Of a stretch of DNA of 64,000 nucleotides, positions 17,525 through 27,254 are shown one piece after another. This DNA is from Glaciecola sp028401415. GTDB taxonomy: Bacteria; Pseudomonadota; Gammaproteobacteria; Enterobacterales; Alteromonadaceae. The notes under the pieces are model-generated. The model was not told the origin of the DNA. It did no database searches and was given only the letters and a program-made list of their open reading frames with translations. Position numbers and translations under genes: made by a program. The DNA lies in contig NZ_CP171821.2 in the NCBI RefSeq assembly GCF_028401415.2, forward strand, positions 3,658,001 to 3,722,000, in the 5' to 3' direction. Numbering within the stretch: the first letter of the stretch is position 1; the number at the start of each line of letters is the position of its first letter.

Positions 17525-18120
17525 TGCATGCCCTCCGTTTGTTCAGAGCGGTAGGTTTTCGCTTGCATGCGCAAAGAAAGCTCTCCCTCTGCGCGGGTTA
17601 TCTCAAAATCGTGGAGCGTTACGATGCGCGGCAAATTGGCCACGTTGGAGGTGAACTGTCCAAATTCGTGATAGCCACCGACTACTTCAATTTGAATTGG
17701 CAGTTCGGTATAAAATTCTTTAGGCACCTCTTGCTGCCAGTTTATTAATTTAAACGACAAACCCGCATCTGTTCCCACAAAGGTGACGTCGTCTAGTAGG
17801 CCCGGCGTTTCATTTGAGGTAGGCAGTGACTTAAGCATCGATGAAAAGTCTTCTTCAATTTGTGCTAACTGCTGTGCATAGGCGTCAAGGTTTACCGCAA
17901 TGCGATACTTTGCTTCAAATTCCGTGCGCAGTTCCTTTTCCTTTTTCTCAGAAGCATCAAGCACGGGCAGCTTCCCATCAATGATGGTGTAATAGCAGAC
18001 TGCGCCTACAATAAGTGCACACAGCAGCGCGACGAAAGCCTTTACTTCTTTAGGCCAAATCGCAATTTGTTCGAAGTCTAAATCGTTGAGCTCTTTTAGC
18101 TTGTTAAAATCAAAGGCCAT
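17521..18120 (-). CDS. pilO: Type IV pilus alignment protein PilO
   Basis: A 199-residue bitopic inner-membrane protein: short cytoplasmic N-terminus, transmembrane helix ~residues 26-48 (VKAFVALLCALIVGAVCYYT), coiled coil, and a ferredoxin-like periplasmic domain (NWQQEVPKEFYTELPIQIEV). Pairs with PilN in the pilus alignment subcomplex. It lies 2 bases after pilN and overlaps pilP. Confidence 0.95.
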   Translation of the reverse strand: MAFDFNKLKELNDLDFEQIAIWPKEVKAFVALLCALIVGAVCYYTIIDGKLPVLDASEKKEKELRTEFEAKYRIAVNLDAYAQQLAQIEEDFSSMLKSLPTSNETPGLLDDVTFVGTDAGLSFKLINWQQEVPKEFYTELPIQIEVVGGYHEFGQFTSNVANLPRIVTLHDFEITRAEGELSLRMQAKTYRSEQTEGMQ

Positions 18121-18122
18121 GA

Positions 18123-18710
18123 TTACTTAGCTCCCGCTTTATCGTCAGACGTAGAATCTCTATGGGCGTATTTTGCACTGAGAGACAAGGTCAATTCGAA
18201 GTCACTAATGGCATTTGAAGTGCTTGCATCAGCGACAATGGACGAAAGTACTGGGTTGATAAAGATTTCTGAATCTTCCAAGCTTCGCATGAAGGCCGAA
18301 AGCCGGTTGTTCGATTCGCTACTGCCAATCAACTTCAGTCTGTTGTCGGTTCGCGACAAGCTGTTGAACGAGACACCAGCAGGCACTGTTCGAGCGAGTT
18401 CTTCAAACATAATTGGCGTGACGTTGCGGCTGACTTGCAGCTGCTCAATCAGGCTCATGCGAACAACGATTTCTTCTTTGGCCTCTTTAATGCGCTGAAT
18501 TTCAGCAATTTGATTATTCAACACATCAATTTCTTGCGTTAAGTAACTGTTGCGAGCGTCTTGATTGCGAATTTGTTGCTCAATGAATTCACCTGCGAGC
18601 CAGAAAATCGCAAACACAATCACTGAGATAAGCCCCAGTGACATTACGTACTGTTGCTTTTGAGTCTGCCTAAGCGATTCACGCCAAGGCAAAAGATTTA
18701 TTTTTGCCAT
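18123..18710 (-). CDS. pilN: Type IV pilus assembly protein PilN
   Basis: A 195-residue bitopic protein starting MAKINLLPWRESLRQTQKQQ; the INLLPWR motif binds PilM. Transmembrane helix at ~residues 22-42, followed by a coiled coil and a small periplasmic domain. It overlaps the end of pilM by 13 bases, showing translational coupling. Confidence 0.96.
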   Translation of the reverse strand: MAKINLLPWRESLRQTQKQQYVMSLGLISVIVFAIFWLAGEFIEQQIRNQDARNSYLTQEIDVLNNQIAEIQRIKEAKEEIVVRMSLIEQLQVSRNVTPIMFEELARTVPAGVSFNSLSRTDNRLKLIGSSESNNRLSAFMRSLEDSEIFINPVLSSIVADASTSNAISDFELTLSLSAKYAHRDSTSDDKAGAK

Positions 18711-19762
18711 TCGCTGAGGCTCCTTGTTGCAAGACCCGCTGCAATTGACAATTGCGGCGCGATCGTCATTAACTTTTCTTGATTCACTTTGCTATCAACG
18801 CTCATATCCGCAAAGGGGTTAAACAAAGTAACGTCAAGCCCCATTTCTTTGCTGAGGGTTTCGCAAATCCCGGGAAGATTGGCACCGCCACCGCACAAAC
18901 TAAACGCTACTGGCATTTGCTTATGCGTAGTTGCGACAAACATTTGAAGCGCTCTTTGAATTTGTTGTTGGACGGTCGCTAGGAAAACCGGCATATTTTC
19001 AGTAAACCAGCTCTCTGGCGCTGTGTTGCTGGCCAGCTGAGTTTCGACCTCTTGCGTCTCAATGTTGTGAAGCATTGCCAAATCTTGAACAAAATTATTC
19101 ACACCAAAGCTGTGTTCTTTACTATATATAGCAACGCCATTTTCAATCGCAGACACTTGCATGATGGACGCACCGAGATTGATGCAAATGCCTAATTCAT
19201 TTTTCTTTTTGTCACCAAAGGCAATAAAGGTGTCGGCAAGTACATTTGATTCAATGTCAACAACGACCGGTTCAAACGGTGCTTCTCGCACTAGCGTGAT
19301 TCGACTGTCGAGCAAGTCCCTGTGCGCGGCGCTGAGCAAAACTTCTACTTTTCCCACGTGAGTCGAAGATGGGCCAATTTCTTGAAAGTCGAGATAAACT
19401 TCGTCCAGGGGATAGGGAATAAGGCTATCGGCTTCCAGTTCAATTTGAGTCTCAAGCTCAAAATCGCTTTGATCAGGTTCCATGAACACTGATTTACTGA
19501 TAACCGAAGATCCAGCAACTGCGATAGCGCAGTCTTTATTCTTTGGCTTTACCGCCATATGTACCTTTTTCAAGGCTTTACTAATGGCATCAAAGTCTTT
19601 TATTTCGCGCTCAGCGAACGCCATTCCCTGAATGGGCTCGCAAGCAAACGCCAGCACTTTGTGTTCTTTGCCAGACAAGTCTAGACTGCAGGCTTTTACA
19701 AACTTTGTGCCTATGTCTAAACCGATAATTGTCTTAGCTTTTTTTGGAAAAAGCGATTTCAT
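18698..19762 (-). CDS. pilM: Type IV pilus ATPase-like protein PilM
   Basis: A 354-residue actin/FtsA-like cytoplasmic protein with phosphate-binding IIGLDIGTKFVKACSL near the N-terminus and the adenosine motif FSLCGGGANLPGICETLS. It binds the PilN N-terminus on the cytoplasmic face. It opens the pilMNOPQ operon and is divergent from ponA, sharing a 138-base intergenic region, the usual arrangement in gammaproteobacteria. Confidence 0.96.
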   Translation of the reverse strand: MKSLFPKKAKTIIGLDIGTKFVKACSLDLSGKEHKVLAFACEPIQGMAFAEREIKDFDAISKALKKVHMAVKPKNKDCAIAVAGSSVISKSVFMEPDQSDFELETQIELEADSLIPYPLDEVYLDFQEIGPSSTHVGKVEVLLSAAHRDLLDSRITLVREAPFEPVVVDIESNVLADTFIAFGDKKKNELGICINLGASIMQVSAIENGVAIYSKEHSFGVNNFVQDLAMLHNIETQEVETQLASNTAPESWFTENMPVFLATVQQQIQRALQMFVATTHKQMPVAFSLCGGGANLPGICETLSKEMGLDVTLFNPFADMSVDSKVNQEKLMTIAPQLSIAAGLATRSLSEWQK

Positions 19763-19900
19763 TCAATGGCGGCCTGTCGTTAGTTGCAGTATCATACGTG
19801 CGCATAATACAAATTTTAAAATTACCGTATGTAGTGGTTAACGACACCTACGTATAAAATTTGAGTGATTATTTCAATTATTTTGAGTAGCTAAGCCATT

Positions 19901-22666
19901 GTGAAGTATATAAAAGTCATTTTTTTCCTTATTTTACTGGGCCTTGTGCTTGGCACTGTTTCCGTTTTAGGTATGTATTTCTATCTCAAAGATGATTTAC
20001 CTAGCGTTGAAGTATTGCGAGACGTTGAGTTACAAACGCCAATGCGAATTTTTACTCAGGATGGAAAACTCATTTCTCAATACGGTGTAAAGCGCCGCAT
20101 CCCTCTTGCGCTGGAAGATGCTCCTGAATATCTGAAGCAGGCCATTATTGCTACCGAAGACAGCCGTTTTTATGACCATATGGGCGTCGACCCCATTGGT
20201 GTGTTACGAGCTGCCGTGAGCCTGGTAACCACCGGCGAGAAAAAGCAAGGCGCTAGTACTTTAACTATGCAGCTAGCGCGTGGTTTTTTCCTCAATCGAA
20301 GAAAGGAATTCTCAAGGAAAATCAAAGAAGTATTTATTGCGTACCATATGGAACAAGAATTGTCGAAAGATGAAATACTGGAGCTTTATTTGAATAAGAT
20401 AGAGTTCGGGCATCGTTCCTTCGGCGTTGGGGCTGCAGCTCAAGTCTATTATGGAAAAGAACCCAAAGATTTAACACTCGCGCAAATTGCAACGGTAGCG
20501 GGCTTACCCCAAGCCCCCTCGGTTTTAAACCCAATCAGTAATCCTGAGCGTTCAGTTGAACGTCGTCGAATCGTTTTGTTGCGCATGCTGGACGAGGGCT
20601 ATATAAGCCAAGCTGAGTTTGATGAAGCGGCGAATGCACCCGTTACAGCACGAAAGCACGGCGCAGAGATAGAGCTTGATGCGCCATATCTTGCTGACAT
20701 TGTGTACAACGAAATGGTGTCTATTTATGGAAAAGAGATTGCAGAAACCAGCGGTTTTAATGTGTTTACCGCAGCGCATTCAGAATACCAAGAAGCGGCA
20801 CAACGAGCGGTACTGCAAAACTTACACGACTATGATGAGCGGCACGGGTTTAGAGGACCAATCGACCGAATCTGGCAAGGCTTGACCGACGATATACTTG
20901 AAGAGTTTGGCTTTGAGCAGCCTTTGAGCGTTGAGGAGGCTACTCAAATTCAAGCAAAGTATGGTGAATTTGTGGCGCCTGACATTGAACAGATTCTAGA
21001 AGCTGTGTCACAACATCCAAACATTGGGCCTTTAGTGCCAGCGGTGGTGATGTCTGTCGATGATCAACAAGCGAGTGTGTTGACCCAAGATAATGAATCA
21101 ATATTGCTTGATTGGGATGGGCTTGATTGGGCGCGAGCCTACATTAGTGATAAAGCACAAGGAAATGAGCCAGAGCAAGCCAGTGATATATTGCAAGCGG
21201 GTATGGTGGTATATATCCGTCAACGCGTTTCTGATGGGCAATGGCAACTGTCGCAATTACCGGATGTATCGGGCGCTTTTGTTGCGCTTAACCCTTTCGA
21301 TGGAGCAGTTGAAGCAGTGGTCGGCGGCTATGATTTTTATCATAGTCAATTTAACCGAGCAACGCAGGCTAAACGTCAAGTTGGGTCAAACATCAAACCC
21401 TTCATTTACGCAGCCGCATTAGATAATGGCTATACCCTAGCATCCATTGTGAATGATGCGCCAATTAATCAATGGGATGCATCATCCGGTGTTGCATGGC
21501 GACCGCAAAACTCGCCGCCGGTTTATGACGGTCCGATACGCATGCGACAAGCTTTGGGTAAGTCGAAAAACGTGGTATCGGTGCGTTTACTGCGTGGCGT
21601 TGGCATGGATAATACGCGTAACTATCTGACTCAATTTGGCTTCCTACGTGATGAAGTGCCTCGCGATGAGACCATGTCCTTAGGTTCAGGCTCACACACG
21701 CCCTTAGAAGTGGCAACAGCTATGGCTGTTATTGCAAATGGTGGGTTTGGCGTTCAGCCTTACTTTATTCAGCGTATTGAGAATGCTATGGGGGAAGTAT
21801 TATGGGAAGCGGAGCCTTTGCTTGCATGTGACCCCTGTGAAACCGATTCGGTCACTACCGCAGAGGATGTGAACGCGGGTGAGGACGGTGAAATTACAAA
21901 TAGCTATTCTACCAGTGGAACGGGTGGTACTGACGCATTAGATATAGAGGCACAGCTGGCTGCGAGATTCAGTGCACAGAGCATGCAGCAGGATAATACT
22001 GCACAAAACGAAAGTGATCTCGCTATGGTGTCCGAATCTCAGTCTGCGCCACGAATAATAAGCGAGCAGACAGCCTTTATGGTATCTGAAATGCTAAGAA
22101 CGGCAGTGAGAGCCAACGGCACTTGGAATACACCGACTTATTGGCTTGGTACTGGCTGGCGTGCTCGGAATTTATTACAGCGAGAAGATGTTGGCGGCAA
22201 AACGGGTACGACAAATGACTTTCGTGACGCTTGGTTTAGCGGATTTGCACCTGGATTGGTCGCCACGTCTTGGACGGGCTTTGATAACCCAGCACGAGAG
22301 CTTGGCAGGACATCTCGAAATCAGAACCTGATCAACAAAAATCCAGAAAAATTTAATTGGATTGGCAATGCCATGTTTGGAGCTGAGGCGGGCGCAAAAG
22401 CTGCGCAACCGGCATGGATTCGGTTCATGCAGGCCGTGTTAGAGGATACGCCAGAGCAAATCCCAATGACGCCCGAAGGCATTGTCAGAGTTCGAATCGA
22501 CAGAGCCACAGGCAACTTAAGTAACAAAACCGACAGCAGTTCAATGTTTGAATACTTTCTCAAAGGCACTGAACCCACTACCTTTGTGCAAAATGATGCG
22601 CTTAGCTTGCCAATGGAAAACGAGATTGAGGAAGAGCAAGAGGATATGCTCGACGATATTTTCTAG
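19901..22666 (+). CDS. mrcA: Penicillin-binding protein 1A (bifunctional transglycosylase/transpeptidase)
   Basis: A 921-residue class A PBP starting with GTG at 19901. N-terminal transmembrane helix (~residues 5-28). Glycosyltransferase family 51 domain (~50-225) with catalytic Glu near 86 (TEDSRFYDHMGVD). OB-like insert (~330-450). Transpeptidase domain with SNIK (Ser ~496), SKN (in GKSKNVVSV) and KTGTT (~767). It builds and cross-links peptidoglycan in the periplasm. A Ser/Thr/Asp-rich insert of about 70 residues (~645-720), between the SKN and KTG motifs, makes it longer than E. coli PBP1A (850). Confidence 0.96.
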   Translation: MKYIKVIFFLILLGLVLGTVSVLGMYFYLKDDLPSVEVLRDVELQTPMRIFTQDGKLISQYGVKRRIPLALEDAPEYLKQAIIATEDSRFYDHMGVDPIGVLRAAVSLVTTGEKKQGASTLTMQLARGFFLNRRKEFSRKIKEVFIAYHMEQELSKDEILELYLNKIEFGHRSFGVGAAAQVYYGKEPKDLTLAQIATVAGLPQAPSVLNPISNPERSVERRRIVLLRMLDEGYISQAEFDEAANAPVTARKHGAEIELDAPYLADIVYNEMVSIYGKEIAETSGFNVFTAAHSEYQEAAQRAVLQNLHDYDERHGFRGPIDRIWQGLTDDILEEFGFEQPLSVEEATQIQAKYGEFVAPDIEQILEAVSQHPNIGPLVPAVVMSVDDQQASVLTQDNESILLDWDGLDWARAYISDKAQGNEPEQASDILQAGMVVYIRQRVSDGQWQLSQLPDVSGAFVALNPFDGAVEAVVGGYDFYHSQFNRATQAKRQVGSNIKPFIYAAALDNGYTLASIVNDAPINQWDASSGVAWRPQNSPPVYDGPIRMRQALGKSKNVVSVRLLRGVGMDNTRNYLTQFGFLRDEVPRDETMSLGSGSHTPLEVATAMAVIANGGFGVQPYFIQRIENAMGEVLWEAEPLLACDPCETDSVTTAEDVNAGEDGEITNSYSTSGTGGTDALDIEAQLAARFSAQSMQQDNTAQNESDLAMVSESQSAPRIISEQTAFMVSEMLRTAVRANGTWNTPTYWLGTGWRARNLLQREDVGGKTGTTNDFRDAWFSGFAPGLVATSWTGFDNPARELGRTSRNQNLINKNPEKFNWIGNAMFGAEAGAKAAQPAWIRFMQAVLEDTPEQIPMTPEGIVRVRIDRATGNLSNKTDSSSMFEYFLKGTEPTTFVQNDALSLPMENEIEEEQEDMLDDIF

Positions 22667-22725
22667 GCATGTTGCGAATATTATGTGCCAATCTTTTAAA
22701 TGTTTAAGCCACTTTTAGGTAACGA

Positions 22726-24426
22726 TTGACTATGTCAACAGCCGATAACAACGACTATCTTTATATTCCTTACGCTGGACCCGCACTGCTTGAAACGCCA
22801 TTGCTAAATAAAGGAAGTGCATTTACCGAGCGAGAGCGCAAATCATTTAATTTGTTAGGTTTGCTGCCCCCTCGCTACGAATCCATTGAAGAGCAAGTAG
22901 ACCGAGCCTATAAGCAATACAGTAGCTTCCTTGCGCCGCTGAATAAACACATCTATTTACGCGCCATCCAAGACAACAATGAGACGCTCTTTTATCGCTT
23001 AGTGCAAGAGCATATAGATGAAATGATGCCAATCATCTATACGCCTACCGTAGGTGAGGCCTGTGAGCGCTTTTCTGATATTTACCGCTCCTCGCGTGGC
23101 TTATTCATTAGCTATGAAGAGCGCCACATGATGCAGGACATTTTGCGAAACGCCACAAAACGCAAAGTCAAAGTGATTGTGGTGACCGACGGTGAACGCA
23201 TATTGGGTCTGGGCGATCAAGGCATTGGCGGCATGGGCATTCCCATTGGTAAATTGTCTTTGTATACCGCTTGCGGCGGCATTAGCCCAGCGTACACTTT
23301 GCCTGTTATGCTGGATGTAGGCACTAACAACCCTAAGCTTTTAGATGATCCTATGTATATGGGCGCGCGCCATCCACGTATACCTCAAGATCAGTACGAT
23401 GAGTTTCTCGATATCTTTATTCACGAAGTAAAACGTCGCTGGCCAGAGGCCATGATCCAGTTTGAAGATTTTGCTCAACCTAATGCAATGCCACTGTTAA
23501 AACGCTATCGCGACAAAGTGTGCTGCTTTAATGACGATATTCAAGGAACTGCCGCAGTGGCGCTGGGAACCATTTTGGCGGCATGTAAAGCGCGTGGGTC
23601 TAAACTGTCTGATAAAAAAGTCGTGTTTGTGGGGGCGGGCTCTGCCGGTTGCGGTATAGCGGAAATGCTGATCCAGCAAATGGTATTTGAGGGCCTGAGC
23701 GACGAACAAGCCCGCTTGCAAGTCTTTATGGTTGACCGCTTTGGCATGCTAACCGAAGGCATGCAAGATTTACGAGACTTTCAACAAGCACTGCAGCAAC
23801 CGCTCAGCGCGCTTAATGGGTGGCAATACAGCGGTGATTACCCGTCGCTGCTCGATGTGATGCACGGCGCTAAACCCGATTTGTTAATCGGTGTGTCAGG
23901 TCAACCGGGATTATTTACAGAACAAGTCATAAAGGCCATGATGCAGTATTGTGAGCATCCGATTATCTTTCCTTTAAGTAATCCTTCACGACAAGTCGAA
24001 GCCCGACCCGAACAGGTGATTGAATGGACTGATGGAAAAGTTGTGATAGCGACCGGCTCGCCATTTGATGCGGTGGAGTATAAGGGGAAGCGTTATCCTA
24101 TTGCGCAATGCAACAACAGTTATATATTCCCGGGAATAGGCTTAGGGGTGATCGCCTCAAAAGCGCGTTTAATATCCGATGAAATGCTCATGGCTGCCAG
24201 TAACGCATTGGCTGATGCGTCGCCGATGGCAAACAATGGCTCAGGCGAGCTTTTGCCCCCGCTCACAGAGATTACCCAGCTGAGCAAAGACATTGCCTTT
24301 GCTGTAGCAAAAGTCGCAATGAAACAAGAGCTAGCATTAACCCTTTCAGATGAGATGCTGCGAGCGCGCATTGAAGGTAACTTTTGGAAGGCTGAGTATC
24401 GCGCATTCAAACGAGTAAGCTTGTAG
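22726..24426 (+). CDS. maeA: NAD-dependent malic enzyme
   Basis: A 566-residue malic enzyme (E. coli MaeA is 565). The malate site motif MPIIYTPTVGEACERFSDIY, the Lys-containing GLGDQGIGGMGIPIGKLSLY, the metal-binding FEDFAQPNA and CFNDDIQGTA, and the NAD-binding VFVGAGSAGCGIAEM are present. It decarboxylates malate to pyruvate with NAD reduction. The start could also be the second ATG at 22732. It converges with argA and stands alone. Confidence 0.96.
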   Translation: MTMSTADNNDYLYIPYAGPALLETPLLNKGSAFTERERKSFNLLGLLPPRYESIEEQVDRAYKQYSSFLAPLNKHIYLRAIQDNNETLFYRLVQEHIDEMMPIIYTPTVGEACERFSDIYRSSRGLFISYEERHMMQDILRNATKRKVKVIVVTDGERILGLGDQGIGGMGIPIGKLSLYTACGGISPAYTLPVMLDVGTNNPKLLDDPMYMGARHPRIPQDQYDEFLDIFIHEVKRRWPEAMIQFEDFAQPNAMPLLKRYRDKVCCFNDDIQGTAAVALGTILAACKARGSKLSDKKVVFVGAGSAGCGIAEMLIQQMVFEGLSDEQARLQVFMVDRFGMLTEGMQDLRDFQQALQQPLSALNGWQYSGDYPSLLDVMHGAKPDLLIGVSGQPGLFTEQVIKAMMQYCEHPIIFPLSNPSRQVEARPEQVIEWTDGKVVIATGSPFDAVEYKGKRYPIAQCNNSYIFPGIGLGVIASKARLISDEMLMAASNALADASPMANNGSGELLPPLTEITQLSKDIAFAVAKVAMKQELALTLSDEMLRARIEGNFWKAEYRAFKRVSL

Positions 24427-24486
24427 GTAACCCGAACGCGTGAAGCGCTCTTTTTGATGGTTAGCTTTATCACGGTTGCTTTTTCG

Positions 24487-25812
24487 TTACGCTAATTCCA
24501 GCAAATAGACCTTCGAATTTCGAGTAAAATTATACATCTGCTGTTTAACAGGGGGCAGGGTGTCGATACTTTGTTCAACAAAGCCTTGCTCTAAAAACCA
24601 GTGCCCGGTGACCGTCGTTAGTACAAAAATTTTATTCAGCTTATGTTGTGAGGCTTTGCGCTTCATTGCATCTAATAAACGCTCACCACGATTTTGACCA
24701 CGATAGTCACGATGGGTTGCTACGCAGGCTATTTCACCGCTAGCATCCTCTGGGTATTCGTATAAAGCGGCACAAGCGATTATCATACCGTCGCGTTCTA
24801 TCACGGTGAAACGATTGATTTCATTCTCTAATAATTCGCGAGAGCGTTTAACTAATGCGCCGCTTTGTTCCAACGGTCGAATTAAATTTAGAATGCCGCC
24901 GACGTCATCGATATCAGCATCTCTAAGTTGCTCATAGTGATTCTGCATCACGAGAGTGCCTTCGCCGTCACGAGTAAAGAGCTCTTTTAAAATAGCGCCG
25001 TTTTCTTTATAACTCACGCAATGTGCGCGCTCAACACCAGCCTCTACCCCCGCAATCATAGCGGTTATGCAGGTGCTTTCACCATTCACTTTGTCATTGC
25101 TAATTAAGCTTTGAAGTGCATGAAGCTCTATGGTTCTGATAATGCTTGCTTTGTTACTGGCATCGTCTTGGTACAAGCCCTCTAAATGCGAGAGTGTAAT
25201 AATTTTGTCTGCCTCAAGCGCAATGGCGGCTTGGGTTGCAACATCTTCATGTGAAAGATTAAAGACTTCACCGGTTGGGGAGTAACCCATGGGCGAAAGC
25301 AGCACAATAGAGCCATCTTCAAGCTGATCTTTGACGCCTTCAACATCTATTCTTCGTACCACACCGGTATGCTCAAAGTCGATGCCGTTGCGTACACCAA
25401 TGGGCTTTGCAATGACCAAGTTACCTGAACATACTCGAATACGCGCGCCATGCATGGGTGAGTTTGGCAAACCTAGGGTAAGCAAGGCTTCTATCTGGGA
25501 GCGTAGGGAGCCTGCTGCATCTTTGACGCATTCTAAGGTATCTTTGTTGGTCACTCGCAAACCGTCGACAAACTGACCCTGCAAAGATCTCAGTTTTAGA
25601 CGCTCATCAATTTGCGGTCTTGCTCCATGGACGATGATGATCCGCATGCCAAGGCTATGTAATAAGGCAATATCTTGTATCAGGCGCGGGAAACTCGGCT
25701 CAAGCACCGCTTCACCACCAAACATGACCACAAAGGTTTTACCTCGGTGAGCGTTAATATAGGGTGCCGAATTCCTAAACAGGCGAATACTGTCTTCATG
25801 TGAAAGCGTCAT
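24487..25812 (-). CDS. argA: N-acetylglutamate synthase
   Basis: About 441 residues with an N-terminal amino-acid-kinase domain (arginine-binding; FVVMFGGEAVLEPSFPRL, RIIIVHGARPQIDERL) and a C-terminal GNAT acetyltransferase domain (ASGEIACVATHRDYRGQNRGER). It makes N-acetylglutamate, the first and feedback-inhibited step of arginine synthesis. The frame extends to 25836, but the ATG at 25812 has a GAGGTG site 11 bases upstream and lies 10 bases past the argH stop. In some marine relatives this function is a domain fused to ArgH; here the genes are separate. Confidence 0.96.
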   Translation of the reverse strand: MTLSHEDSIRLFRNSAPYINAHRGKTFVVMFGGEAVLEPSFPRLIQDIALLHSLGMRIIIVHGARPQIDERLKLRSLQGQFVDGLRVTNKDTLECVKDAAGSLRSQIEALLTLGLPNSPMHGARIRVCSGNLVIAKPIGVRNGIDFEHTGVVRRIDVEGVKDQLEDGSIVLLSPMGYSPTGEVFNLSHEDVATQAAIALEADKIITLSHLEGLYQDDASNKASIIRTIELHALQSLISNDKVNGESTCITAMIAGVEAGVERAHCVSYKENGAILKELFTRDGEGTLVMQNHYEQLRDADIDDVGGILNLIRPLEQSGALVKRSRELLENEINRFTVIERDGMIIACAALYEYPEDASGEIACVATHRDYRGQNRGERLLDAMKRKASQHKLNKIFVLTTVTGHWFLEQGFVEQSIDTLPPVKQQMYNFTRNSKVYLLELA

Positions 25813-25822
25813 AAGGTACGTA

Positions 25823-27238
25823 TCACCTCTCATCATCCATGTTATGGCTCAGCGCAGCCTTTAACTTATCGAGGTTTTCATGTTCTAAATATAGCGCTCT
25901 GGTAACCATTTCATGACCTGTGCCACCGAGCTGATTGCGTTTGTTAACAACGACCTCTAAGGGCAACCAATCAAATACATCTTTATCTATACTTTGGTGC
26001 AAGGATTGAAGCGTTGAAATCGGCAAACCCTCCAAGGGAAGACCTTGCTCAATTGCTGTCACCACCGCTTGCCCAGATATATCATGGGCGGTTCTAAATG
26101 GAACCCCTTTTGATACGAGATAGTCAGCAAGTTCGGTTGCGTTTGCGTAGCCCTGCTGGGCGGCTTTGCGACAGGCTTCTAGATTAAGGCTTAGCCCATC
26201 TAAGACCTCTACCCCAATACATAAACAAATATGGTATTGATTAACTGCATCAATTGCCCCCTCTTTGTCTTCCTGCATATCTTTGTTATATGCAAGTGGT
26301 AAGCCCTTCATTGTAACTAACAGCGCTTGTAAGTGACCAAACACGCGTCCGCACTTGCCGCGCATCAGTTCAAGCGCATCGGGGTTTTTCTTTTGTGGCA
26401 TCAAAGACGAGCCCGACGTTACTGCATCGCTTAAGTGCAAAAAGCCGGCTTCGCCCGAGTTATAAAAAATTAAATCCTCTGCCATGCGCGACAGATGCAT
26501 CATGCCAGTGCTGGCGGTAAACAAAAGCTCTAGTACGAAATCTCTATCGGACACTGCGTCCAGGCTATTTAAGCAGGGCCCATCAAAGCCTAAGTCAGCA
26601 GCAAGCTCATCTCTGCCGACAGGAAACGTTGTTCCAGCCAGCGCGCCACAGCCAAGTGGGCACTGATTGAGCCTTTTAATACAATCGTCAATACGGCTGA
26701 TATCTCGTTTAAGCATTTCTACATAGGCTAAGCACCAATGTCCGAATAAAACCGGTTGTGCGCGCTGTAAGTGGGTATATCCGGGTAGAATGGCTTTGTC
26801 ATGACGGCTGGCACATTTCAGCAGAGACTCAAGCATTCGAAGCAAATCCTGCTTTAAACCGATTAAATGTTCTTTGCACCAGAGTCTAAAGTCGGTTGCT
26901 ACTTGGTCGTTGCGGCTTCGGCCTGTATGCAGCTTTCTGCCAAGGTCGCCTAGCGCGTCGGTCAAATGAGACTCAACAAAACTGTGAATATCTTCCTCTG
27001 TTGACTGGAGAAAGTCGATTTCGCCTGCCTGAACCTGAGCTAACAAATTTTTGAGCGCTTGCTCAAGTGTTGCCTGTTCTTGCTCGGTCAATACATCGGC
27101 TCTAAGCAGCCCTTTTGACCAAGCAATTGAACCCAGGATATCTTCACTTGCCATGACATAGTCAAAAGGCAGAGAGTCATTCACCTGCTTGAACATGGCG
27201 CTAGCATCGCCGCTAAAACGTCCTCCCCATAAAGCCAT
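25823..27238 (-). CDS. argH: Argininosuccinate lyase
   Basis: A 471-residue fumarase/aspartase-superfamily enzyme starting MALWGGRFSGDASAMFKQVN, with the signature GSSLMPQKKNPDALELMRGK (catalytic Ser ~285) and HTGRSRNDQVATDFRLW. It releases arginine and fumarate from argininosuccinate. It ends without the C-terminal acetyltransferase domain found in ArgHA fusions. It is 16 bases downstream of argG. Confidence 0.98.
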   Translation of the reverse strand: MALWGGRFSGDASAMFKQVNDSLPFDYVMASEDILGSIAWSKGLLRADVLTEQEQATLEQALKNLLAQVQAGEIDFLQSTEEDIHSFVESHLTDALGDLGRKLHTGRSRNDQVATDFRLWCKEHLIGLKQDLLRMLESLLKCASRHDKAILPGYTHLQRAQPVLFGHWCLAYVEMLKRDISRIDDCIKRLNQCPLGCGALAGTTFPVGRDELAADLGFDGPCLNSLDAVSDRDFVLELLFTASTGMMHLSRMAEDLIFYNSGEAGFLHLSDAVTSGSSLMPQKKNPDALELMRGKCGRVFGHLQALLVTMKGLPLAYNKDMQEDKEGAIDAVNQYHICLCIGVEVLDGLSLNLEACRKAAQQGYANATELADYLVSKGVPFRTAHDISGQAVVTAIEQGLPLEGLPISTLQSLHQSIDKDVFDWLPLEVVVNKRNQLGGTGHEMVTRALYLEHENLDKLKAALSHNMDDER

Positions 27239-27254
27239 ATTGCTACCTCCTTGT

